Positions 43,002 through 49,978 of a DNA stretch of 64,000 nucleotides are shown here, piece after piece. Position numbers and translations under genes: made by a program. Every line of letters begins with the position of its first letter. Positions within the stretch are counted from its first letter, which is position 1. This stretch comes from Alphaproteobacteria bacterium. Lineage in GTDB: Bacteria > Pseudomonadota > Alphaproteobacteria > Sphingomonadales > Sphingomonadaceae. The stretch covers positions 1-64,000 of the forward strand of contig JAUHWC010000006.1 of assembly GCA_030424845.1 (NCBI GenBank), given 5' to 3'. The notes beneath the pieces are model-generated. The model was given only the letters and a program-made list of their open reading frames with translations, did no database searches and was not told the DNA's origin.

Positions 43002-43796
43002 TTACTCGACAACCTCGAATTCCGCACCGGACAGCCCTTCGCCATCATCCACTTCGCTGTAATCAATCGCAAAAGTCGGGTCACAGGCATAAGGCAAGAC
43101 ATAGCCATCTTCGGCGGTCCACTGCATGAAGCGCGCGCCGGGAGTATCGAGGTTGTCCGGGTCCTCGAACCACTGGGTGGACATCAGTGTCCGGCCATCT
43201 TCGCTCAGCTTGAAACGCTCGATGAAGTGGACGTTCTCGCTGTGATCGAGGCCGTTGTTGGTGATGGTGGAGGCACTGATATGGGTGGTGTCGACAACCA
43301 GTTCGTCACCTTCCCACCAACCGATGGAATGGCCCAGATTGCTGTGGGCGGCATCTTCGGAAGGATGACCACGACCGTCCATGTAGATCACTCGGACCTG
43401 GTCAAAATACTCCACCTTGATGATCATCACATCAGATGTCTGGTGGATCTCGATCGGAAACGGCCCCTGCATGGTGTAGATCACCGCCGGGGTCGCACAG
43501 ACATTCTCGAGCTTGAAGGCATCCGAAGGCTCCCAGTTCTCCGCCGCCTCAAGCGCATGCGGCTTGATCTCAAGCCCCCCGTATTCGCCCTTGGGAAATT
43601 CCACATAGCTGGCATCATCGAGTACAACCGTTTCCGGTGGCAACTGCGACATCAGACCTTCATCCATCGGGTGTTGTTCGCGAGCAGGTGACCAGAAACC
43701 GGTGAAGTCCCGGGGCGAGCGCCCGTCCTGCGACATCGCAGGGCTGGAAGCCACACAGGCAATGGCTGTGGCAAGGCAAAGAAAACGTTTCATCAT
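43002..43796 (-). CDS. Secreted protein of unknown function
   Basis: A 264-residue protein with a signal peptide to about residue 22 (SPAMSQ). The mature part opens DFTGFWSP and contains CATPAVIYTMQGPFPIEI, YMDGRGHP, GHSIGWWEGDELVVDT and FIERFKLSEDGRTL, repeats of a beta-sandwich pattern common in uncharacterised exported proteins of sphingomonads that often sit beside DUF6152 genes, as here. No catalytic motif is recognised. It is 54 bp after the DUF6152 gene on the same strand, so they probably form an operon. Confidence 0.75.
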   Translation of the reverse strand: MMKRFLCLATAIACVASSPAMSQDGRSPRDFTGFWSPAREQHPMDEGLMSQLPPETVVLDDASYVEFPKGEYGGLEIKPHALEAAENWEPSDAFKLENVCATPAVIYTMQGPFPIEIHQTSDVMIIKVEYFDQVRVIYMDGRGHPSEDAAHSNLGHSIGWWEGDELVVDTTHISASTITNNGLDHSENVHFIERFKLSEDGRTLMSTQWFEDPDNLDTPGARFMQWTAEDGYVLPYACDPTFAIDYSEVDDGEGLSGAEFEVVE

Positions 43797-43850
43797 TCTA
43801 TCCCGGAATTCATGTCGGCCACGCCAAGTGGCGCATAACCGAAGGCCCTA

Positions 43851-44261
43851 TCAGTCTTCCCTGGTGGAGAATGCACCGGAGCCCACCGGATTTCCATTGG
43901 CATCGGTGACCTGGCGCAAACGCAGATAACGGCTGCCATCACGCGCCAGCCAGCCTTCTACCGTGACCCTGTCACCAGGCTTGAGCGAAGTGCGCGTCCA
44001 ACCGCGGCGGTTGAGGATCGAAGGAGAGGTGGTTTCGATACGCCAGTCATGCTCCTCACCCGAACGACCGGTGACGGTGACCACGATGCTGCCATGCGGA
44101 TTGGCGAAGCGGAAACGCTTTACCGTGCCCTCAATCCTGACCAAACGGTTATCATCAAAGAACACGGCAAAGGAATGATGCGCATTGCCGGCCATCGGCG
44201 CGGACAGCACACCGAGTGCCCCGAGCGCCAGGGTCACGTGCAGTCTGGTCCATTTGAACAT
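43851..44261 (-). CDS. DUF6152 family exported protein
   Basis: A 136-residue protein, started at the ATG at 44261. Signal peptide to about residue 27. The mature protein begins HHSFAVFFDD, the His-His-Ser-Phe opening typical of DUF6152, then VRIEGTVKRFRFANPHGSIVV and GDRVTVEGW, forming an OB-like small beta barrel. It may bind metal through the N-terminal His pair, but this is not shown. Cotranscribed with the secreted protein downstream. Divergent from the ThDP-enzyme gene. Confidence 0.85.
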   Translation of the reverse strand: MFKWTRLHVTLALGALGVLSAPMAGNAHHSFAVFFDDNRLVRIEGTVKRFRFANPHGSIVVTVTGRSGEEHDWRIETTSPSILNRRGWTRTSLKPGDRVTVEGWLARDGSRYLRLRQVTDANGNPVGSGAFSTRED

Positions 44262-44318
44262 TTCAAAATTCCCACTTCTTCGATCTTCGCTGTCTGGGCG
44301 CTGCATTGCCGCTAGGTG

Positions 44319-44330
44319 TTGACATGTCAA
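44319..44330. promoter_or_regulatory. Perfect 12-bp palindrome TTGACATGTCAA
   Basis: A perfect palindrome lies in the 219-bp gap between the divergent DUF6152 and ThDP-enzyme genes. Its outer arms, TTGA-N4-TCAA, recur at 46659-46670 and 49902-49913 upstream of other cluster genes. It is a candidate operator, perhaps for one of the MarR proteins. It could overlap a -35 box (TTGACA). Confidence 0.5.
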
Positions 44331-44480
44331 TACCACTTGCCCAACGGGGCGGGCAAGGACAAAGCGCGTCGAGCCTTGGGCGCCGTTCGTTTGTCCGGAT
44401 AACGAATTTGGGCTTGCTTCAGGCTGAATGCGATTGCAGTCACCCGCGATCAGGCCGAAAATGCTGCACGGGAGAGAATA

Positions 44481-46121
44481 ATGAAGGTTGCCGAAGCCAT
44501 AGCGCAGATCCTGCAGGCGGAAGGGGTCGAGGCAATCTTCGGCTATCCTCGCAATCGCGTGCTGGAGACGGCTTCGGAACTCGGGATTCGGCCGATCATT
44601 GTTCGCCAGGAGAGAACCGGCCTGCACATGGCGGATGCACTTTCGCGCCTCTCGCGCGGGAAGCGCATTGGCGTTTTCGCCATGCAGCACGGCCCGGGAA
44701 CGGAGAACGCCTATGGCGGCGTGGCCCAAGCCTACTCCGAATCCGTTCCGCTGCTGGTCCTGCCGATGGGCTATGACCGCACGCTCTCCTTCGTGCCAGA
44801 CAACTACAATGCTTCGGTCTCCATGCGCGATGTCACCAAACACGCAGAGCCGATCACCCTGCCGGACGAGGTCGGCAATATCTTCCGCCGTGCCTTCACC
44901 CAGCTGCGCAACGGGCGCCTGCGGCCCGTCCTGGTGGAGATGCCGCATGATGTCCTGGGCGAGGAGACGGCCTACGATCCGGCAACCTACCAGCCGGTCT
45001 ATTCCACCCGCTCCGCGCCTGATCCCGATGCCGTTCGCAAGGCTGCCAAGATGCTTTGCGCGGCCAAGCGTCCGGTGATCTATGCGGGACAGGGCATCCA
45101 TTGGTCCGGTGCCTATGCCGAACTGGCGGAGTTGGCCGAATTGCTGGCGATCCCCGTTTGCACCAGCCTTGAAGGCAAGAGTTGCTTTGACGAGACGCAC
45201 CCGCTGGCGCTGGGCTCAGGCGGGGCTGCCGTCCCGGGCCAGGTCAAGCACTTCCTGGAACAGGCGGACCTGATCCTTGGAATAGGCTGCAGCTTTTCCC
45301 GGACAGCTTTCGGCGTGTCCATGCCCGCCGGAAAGACCATCATCCACGCAACCCTGGATCCGGCAGATCTCAACAAGGGTGTTGTTTCAGAACTCGGACT
45401 GGTCGGCGATGCCCAGCTGACACTTTCCATGCTGTTGGATGCGTGCTGCGCGATCAACTCTGACCCGCGCGACGCGACGCCGGTTGCAGGCGAGATTGCC
45501 CGCGCCGAAGCGGACTGGATGAAGGATTGGCTGCCCCTGCTGACCAGCGAGGATGCGCCGCTTTGCCCTTATCGCGTCCTGTGGGACCTTCAGCAGACGG
45601 TCGATGTTGCCAATACCATCATCACCCACGATGCCGGCAGCCCGCGCGACCAGCTCTCCCCATTCTGGAAGACCACCCGCCCGCTGACTTATCTCGGTTG
45701 GGGTAAGAGCACCCAGCTTGGCTATGGGCTGGGCCTGGCGATGGGCGCGAAATACGCTTGCCCGGACAAGCTGTGCATCAACGTATGGGGCGATGCGGCG
45801 ATCGGGTTTACGGGCATGGACTTCGAAACCGCGGTTCGCGAAAGACTGCCGATCCTGTCCATCCTGCTCAACAATTCGGCAATGGCGATCGAATTGCCGG
45901 TCATGCCCACGGCAACCGAGCGCTTCCGGGCAACCGATATCTCGGGCAATTATGCGGAATTTGCCAAGGCCCTTGGCGGCTATGGAGAGCGCGTGACCCG
46001 GCCTTCGGAAATTGCCGATGCAATCCGGCGCGGAATAGCGGCAACCGAAGCAGGGCAACCGGCATTGCTGGAATTCATCACCGCCAAGGAAACCCGCGCG
46101 TCCCGGGCACAGCCGCAGTAG
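44481..46121 (+). CDS. Thiamine-diphosphate-dependent enzyme (acetolactate synthase/benzaldehyde lyase superfamily)
   Basis: A 546-residue three-domain ThDP enzyme. The N-terminal PYR domain has EGVEAIFGYPRN and the cofactor-activating Glu in VRQERTGLHMADAL. A central domain (KRPVIYAGQGIHWSG) follows, and the C-terminal domain has the ThDP/metal motif GDAAIGFTGMDFETAVRERLP ending ILLNNSAM. It resembles glyoxylate carboligase, benzoylformate decarboxylase and benzaldehyde lyase in layout, but I cannot assign the substrate. In this setting cleavage or decarboxylation of an aromatic 2-oxo or acyloin compound is plausible. Transcribed alone, with a MarR gene convergent to its end. Confidence 0.85.
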   Translation: MKVAEAIAQILQAEGVEAIFGYPRNRVLETASELGIRPIIVRQERTGLHMADALSRLSRGKRIGVFAMQHGPGTENAYGGVAQAYSESVPLLVLPMGYDRTLSFVPDNYNASVSMRDVTKHAEPITLPDEVGNIFRRAFTQLRNGRLRPVLVEMPHDVLGEETAYDPATYQPVYSTRSAPDPDAVRKAAKMLCAAKRPVIYAGQGIHWSGAYAELAELAELLAIPVCTSLEGKSCFDETHPLALGSGGAAVPGQVKHFLEQADLILGIGCSFSRTAFGVSMPAGKTIIHATLDPADLNKGVVSELGLVGDAQLTLSMLLDACCAINSDPRDATPVAGEIARAEADWMKDWLPLLTSEDAPLCPYRVLWDLQQTVDVANTIITHDAGSPRDQLSPFWKTTRPLTYLGWGKSTQLGYGLGLAMGAKYACPDKLCINVWGDAAIGFTGMDFETAVRERLPILSILLNNSAMAIELPVMPTATERFRATDISGNYAEFAKALGGYGERVTRPSEIADAIRRGIAATEAGQPALLEFITAKETRASRAQPQ

Positions 46122-46144
46122 GCGGGGCGCACGGCGAAATTCAA

Positions 46145-46612
46145 TCAGTCAGCGGGATCGATCGTCCCAGGCAGGTTTTCGGCCATGACCAGCAACTGCC
46201 GGTCGAGCTCGCTGCGCTCCTCGCGCGAGAGGCCGCTCATGATCGCCTCGAAGAACAGGCGTCGTTCCGTCTTGACCTTCTCCGCAAGCTTCTGGCCGGC
46301 ATCCGTGGCGGTGATGATGAGCCGCTTGCCATGATCGGGATCCTGCTTCCGGGACAACAATCCCATCGGTTCCAGCCTCCTCATCGCGCGGCTGATTTCC
46401 GCACGGTCGATCTCACCCGCCTTGCCGATTTCGCTGGCCGTACACGGCCCGATACTGGTGGCAATCGCCAGTAGGCGCCACTCGGCCAGGGACAGGCCGA
46501 ATTTCTCGTTCAGGTTCTTCTGCGTTTCCCGGTCGATCATCCGCGCCAGCAGGAGCAACCTGTAAGGCAGGTGGTCTTTTCCGAACAGATGCCAGACCTG
46601 AGGGATCGCCAT
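46145..46612 (-). CDS. MarR family transcriptional regulator
   Basis: A 155-residue winged-helix regulator with start taken at ATG 46612 (46618 or a GTG at 46666 are alternatives; the GTG would lie inside an operator-like repeat). The recognition region is LAEWRLLAIATSIGPCTASEIGKAGEIDRAEISRAMRRLEPMGLLSRK in pieces, then the wing DPDHGKRLIITATDAG. It is divergent from the DUF3237-hydrolase operon, so it is the likely regulator of that pair. Confidence 0.87.
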   Translation of the reverse strand: MAIPQVWHLFGKDHLPYRLLLLARMIDRETQKNLNEKFGLSLAEWRLLAIATSIGPCTASEIGKAGEIDRAEISRAMRRLEPMGLLSRKQDPDHGKRLIITATDAGQKLAEKVKTERRLFFEAIMSGLSREERSELDRQLLVMAENLPGTIDPAD

Positions 46613-46658
46613 GATCATTCGGTGCCAAGTCCGGGATGGGATTGCAATGCCAAAGTTG

Positions 46659-46670
46659 TTGACCACTCAA
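46659..46670. promoter_or_regulatory. TTGACCACTCAA dyad in MarR/DUF3237 gap
   Basis: TTGA and TCAA are inverted around CCAC, 24 bp upstream of the DUF3237 start and divergent to the MarR gene. It resembles the palindrome at 44319-44330. Candidate operator for the adjacent MarR protein. Confidence 0.4.
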
Positions 46671-46693
46671 TATGCTGCTTTCATGATGCCCTC

Positions 46694-47176
46694 ATGGCAG
46701 AGGAACACCCCTTCGCTCCGAGGTTGGAGCACGCATTCACCATTTCGATAGAGCTTTCGGCACCTTACTGGGTCACGCCCAGCGTGCGCGGAGAGACGCG
46801 GGCGGCAATATATGCCAAGTCCGGGACGGTGGAAGGGCCCCGACTGACGGGAAAGGTTATCCCCATGTCCGGAGGCGACTTCCCCCTTTCGCGCGAATCC
46901 GGCGTGATCGATTTCGACGCGCGTTACCTGATCGAGGCATCTGACGGCGCAATCATATACCTTGAGAACCGTGGCTATCGCTGGGCCAGGGATGAAGGCA
47001 TCTCGGAAAAGCTGCGCAATAACCAGGCCGTCTCCTTCGACGACTACTACATGCGCGTGACGCCGAAATTCGATGCGCCGGCCGGCCCTCACGAATGGAT
47101 GAGCAAACATGTCTTCGTGGGTGTCGCGGAAAAGATTCCCGGCGCCAACCGCATCCATTACTTCGTGGTGCTGTAA
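46694..47176 (+). CDS. DUF3237 family protein
   Basis: A 160-residue DUF3237 protein, started at the ATG at 46694 because the sequence then begins directly before the conserved PRLEHAFTISIEL. Other shared segments are GPRLTGKVIPMSGGDF, DARYLIEASDGAIIYLENRG and PHEWMSKHVFVGVAEK, aligning well with the copy at 34614-35105. No signal peptide. Its TAA overlaps the ATG of the CocE-type hydrolase by one base, so the two are coupled. Function unknown. Confidence 0.87.
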   Translation: MAEEHPFAPRLEHAFTISIELSAPYWVTPSVRGETRAAIYAKSGTVEGPRLTGKVIPMSGGDFPLSRESGVIDFDARYLIEASDGAIIYLENRGYRWARDEGISEKLRNNQAVSFDDYYMRVTPKFDAPAGPHEWMSKHVFVGVAEKIPGANRIHYFVVL

Positions 47177-48849
47177 TGGCCGCACCGCGTTTCAGGGGCA
47201 TCTTCCGGCCTGGCGTCGATCCGTTCAGCGCGAGCCACAAGCCCCCTCTGCCGCCTGCCGATTACCACCGCCGCACCGAGCAGGGCCTGGTCATCGAGCG
47301 CAACTGCATCATCCCGTTGGCGGACGGAACCGAGATCTTCTGCGATCTCTATCGACCCGAAGCGGCAAACGGCGACGTGCCGGTACTGCTGGCATGGGGC
47401 CCCTACGGCAAGCACGCCCTGTCCAACCAGGTGTACTGGCCGCGCTCCGGCGTAGAGCCCGATTGGCTATCCCCGCTCACGCCCTTCGAAGGACCTGATC
47501 CGGTATGGTGGGGCCAACGCGGCTATGGCGTAGCGGTGGTGGACCCGCGCGGTGCATGGCTGTCCGGTGGTGATTTCCATCACAATGGCGCACAGGAAGC
47601 TCAAGATTGCGCAGAGGCGGTGGAATGGCTCGGCCGCCTGCCCTGGAGCAACGGCCGCGTGGGCATGACCGGCGTATCCTATCTCGCGGCGATCCAGTAC
47701 CTCGTCGCTCCGCTCAAGCCCGGGCCGCTGGCAGCGCTCAACCCCTGGGAGGGGTTTTCCGACTGGTATCGCGAGTTTGCCTATCACGGCGGCATTCTGG
47801 AAACCGGTTTCCTGCCGCGCGCTTCGGACAACATCCAGTGGTCACTTGGGCAGACGGAAAACACCTGGGAGAACGTCAAGGCGCACCCGCTGATCGATGA
47901 GTTCTGGCATTCCAAGGAGCTTGACCTGGAGGGGATCGAGCAACCGGCTTACGTCGTCGCCAGCTGGTCGGACCAGGGCCTGCACCTGCGCGGCACCATA
48001 GAAGCCTGGCGGCGCATGAGCAGCGCGCATAAATGGCTGGAGGTGCATGGCCAGAAGAAGTGGGCGCACTACTATCGCCCCGAGAGCAGGGACCGGCAGC
48101 GCGCCTTCTTCGATCATTTCCTGCTTGATCGACCCACCAGCGTCGCCGCGTGGCCTCCGGTCAGAATCGAAATCCGTGAACGACACGGCGTGGCGGTGGA
48201 ACGCGAAGAACAGGAATGGCCGCTCGCAAGAACGGATTATCGCACGCTTCACCTCGATGCGGGCAAGGATGCACTTTGCGAAGAAGCCCCTGGGAACGAC
48301 CTAGCCCTCCGGCAGGATGCTGTCGAAGGCGTTGCCCACTTCGATATCACTTTCAGCGAAGATACGGAGATCACCGGCCACGCCGCGTTGAAGCTGTGGG
48401 TGCAGGCCGAAGGTTCCAACGACATGGACCTGTTCGCCGCCTTGCAGAAAATCGACGCCAATGGCGAGCAGGTCGGCCTCACCTTCTACGCCTTCTATGA
48501 ATACGGCCCCGTGGCGTTGGGCTGGCAGCGGGTCAGCCATCGCGCACTCGATCCGGAGAGGTCCACACCGGAACGTCCGGTACACCTGCATACCAGCGAG
48601 GAACTGCTATCAGCGGAGGAAATCGTCCCGGTCGAAATCGAGTTCTGGCCGTCGTCCACATTGTTCAGGGCGGGCGAGACGCTGCGCCTCGTCATCGCCG
48701 GACAGGATATCTATCGCCGTGAGGAAGGTGTTCCCCTACCCTTCCCCATGCACGAGGAAACGCGGAACAAGGGCATGCATGTTATCTACACAGGAGGGAA
48801 GCATGACAGCGTCCTGCGCTTGCCGGTCATCCCTCCGCGGCAGGCTTAG
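47176..48849 (+). CDS. CocE/NonD family alpha/beta hydrolase
   Basis: A 557-residue hydrolase of the CocE/NonD/X-Pro dipeptidyl-peptidase S15 type. The N-terminal alpha/beta domain has VPVLLAWGPYG, VVDPRGAWLSGGDF and the nucleophile Ser in GMTGVSYLAAIQY; the C-terminal jelly-roll domain (DITFSEDTEITGHAALKLWV, FRAGETLRLVIAG) is typical. No signal peptide, so cytoplasmic. Such enzymes hydrolyse esters or amides of aromatic acids (cocaine esterase) or acyl peptides. Coupling to DUF3237 suggests an ester or lactone intermediate in the same pathway. Confidence 0.88.
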   Translation: MAAPRFRGIFRPGVDPFSASHKPPLPPADYHRRTEQGLVIERNCIIPLADGTEIFCDLYRPEAANGDVPVLLAWGPYGKHALSNQVYWPRSGVEPDWLSPLTPFEGPDPVWWGQRGYGVAVVDPRGAWLSGGDFHHNGAQEAQDCAEAVEWLGRLPWSNGRVGMTGVSYLAAIQYLVAPLKPGPLAALNPWEGFSDWYREFAYHGGILETGFLPRASDNIQWSLGQTENTWENVKAHPLIDEFWHSKELDLEGIEQPAYVVASWSDQGLHLRGTIEAWRRMSSAHKWLEVHGQKKWAHYYRPESRDRQRAFFDHFLLDRPTSVAAWPPVRIEIRERHGVAVEREEQEWPLARTDYRTLHLDAGKDALCEEAPGNDLALRQDAVEGVAHFDITFSEDTEITGHAALKLWVQAEGSNDMDLFAALQKIDANGEQVGLTFYAFYEYGPVALGWQRVSHRALDPERSTPERPVHLHTSEELLSAEEIVPVEIEFWPSSTLFRAGETLRLVIAGQDIYRREEGVPLPFPMHEETRNKGMHVIYTGGKHDSVLRLPVIPPRQA

Positions 48850-48881
48850 GCCAAACTCCTACCTGCGCCCAAGATCGATTT

Positions 48882-48910
48882 CTCGTCCTTTCCGAAGCGG
48901 TCAGGACGAG
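48882..48910. terminator. Possible hairpin between convergent genes
   Basis: CTCGTCCT at 48882-48889 and AGGACGAG at 48903-48910 are perfect inverted repeats with a 13-nt loop, between the convergent hydrolase and AraC genes and covering the last codons of the latter. No clear T-tract. Confidence 0.35.
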
Positions 48911-49848
48911 CCCCGCTGCAAGGCAGCAACAAAAGAGCTGGGACTGGTACCGAACCGTTCCCGGAACGATCGGCTGAAATGCGACGAACTGTTGAAGCCG
49001 CAATCGAATGCCAGCGCAGTCAGCGTCGTGGGTTGGAGCGGTTGTCTCTCCAGCTTGCTACGACACAGGTCAAGCCGCCGGTTCCAGATATAACGGCAAA
49101 CCGATTCCGAGCCTTGAAATGCCTTGTGAATGTAGCGCGGAGTGCAACCCAGCGCGCGTGCCACCTGGTCAACGGAAAGCTCGGGATCATGCAGGTTGCG
49201 GTCAATATAATTGCGTGCACGCCGCGCGGTTTGTTCGAGGCTGGTCAGCTGCAACGATGCCTGGGTAGACTGGCGCAGCACCCGGCGGAACAGGTCGGTC
49301 AATTGCCGGCCGAGTTGCACTTCCTCCTCGCAGGCAAGCTGTCCAGGAGCGTCAATCGCGTGGACGATCGCTTCGTAAAGCGCGCCGCTGGCACCTTGGC
49401 TGAGCGGCAACAAAGGGTTCTCGCAACGCGAAGCGATACTGGCGGCAAAGGGCAAATCGTTGCAGGGCACCTGCAGCCATAGATGCGAAACATCGCCTTC
49501 GTTGATGGCCAGATGGGACTGATGCGGATCCACCATCATCCAGTCACCGGGATGCAGTTCCACTTTTTGCTGTCCCTGGAACACGATGCTGTGGCCATCC
49601 TGCTGGTAGCGCAAGCGCAGCATGCGTCCACCATCGCCTGCCAAGGGGTTCATCTCGACCCGGTGAGGAGTGGAAGACAAGCGATATAGAGTCAGGCTGT
49701 CGATCCGCCGAAGCGTCACTTCGGCATCGAAGACGTTGCTCTTTGCCTCGGCCCTGACACCGCCGATCCGGCTTGATCCGGCATTCCAGAAATTGATCCG
49801 ATCTGCAGGATCGATTGCACTTGTGGAGGCGTAAAACGCCTGTCCCAT
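48901..49848 (-). CDS. AraC family transcriptional regulator
   Basis: A 315-residue regulator started at the ATG at 49848, which has AGGGAGG eight to nine bases upstream. The N-terminal region (TLYRLSSTPHRVEMNP, HPGDWMMVDPHQSH) is the AraC_binding_2/FeaR type sensor. The C-terminal DNA-binding region shows ELSVDQVARALGCTPRYIHKAF and FDCGFNSSSHFSRSFRERFGTSP. FeaR-like regulators respond to aromatic amines or aldehydes; the ligand here is unknown. It lies between the CocE hydrolase and the TonB operon. Confidence 0.9.
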   Translation of the reverse strand: MGQAFYASTSAIDPADRINFWNAGSSRIGGVRAEAKSNVFDAEVTLRRIDSLTLYRLSSTPHRVEMNPLAGDGGRMLRLRYQQDGHSIVFQGQQKVELHPGDWMMVDPHQSHLAINEGDVSHLWLQVPCNDLPFAASIASRCENPLLPLSQGASGALYEAIVHAIDAPGQLACEEEVQLGRQLTDLFRRVLRQSTQASLQLTSLEQTARRARNYIDRNLHDPELSVDQVARALGCTPRYIHKAFQGSESVCRYIWNRRLDLCRSKLERQPLQPTTLTALAFDCGFNSSSHFSRSFRERFGTSPSSFVAALQRGSS

Positions 49849-49901
49849 CCAGACATCCTCCCTTCGCCTTCGCGGCAATACGGATGATAGGATGTTCGGT
49901 G

Positions 49902-49913
49902 TTGAGAAGTCAA
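49902..49913. promoter_or_regulatory. TTGAGAAGTCAA dyad upstream of AraC gene
   Basis: TTGA and TCAA are inverted around GAAG, about 55 bp upstream of the AraC start. It is the third copy of the TTGA-N4-TCAA pattern in this cluster. A chance match is possible because the arms are only 4 bp. Confidence 0.35.
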
Positions 49914-49927
49914 TTCATTCAAGCAAA

Positions 49928-49963
49928 GGAAAGGGGGCGGCCCGCAACAGGCCGCCCCCTTCC
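49928..49963 (-). terminator. Rho-independent terminator after TonB receptor gene
   Basis: GGAAAGGGGGCGGCC (49928-49942) pairs with GGCCGCCCCCTTCC (49950-49963), a stem of about 14 bp with one bulge and a 7-nt loop. On the minus strand it begins 16 bp after the receptor stop and is followed by a T-rich run (CCTTTGCTTG). It should end the long Tat-CCO-DUF3237-lipoprotein-TonB operon. Confidence 0.8.
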
Positions 49964-49978
49964 ATCAACCGGCCAGTA

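Noticed and set aside
42516-43691. Frame overlapping the MarR gene and the antisense of the secreted protein
   Set aside because: Crosses two real genes on opposite strands and has no domain features.
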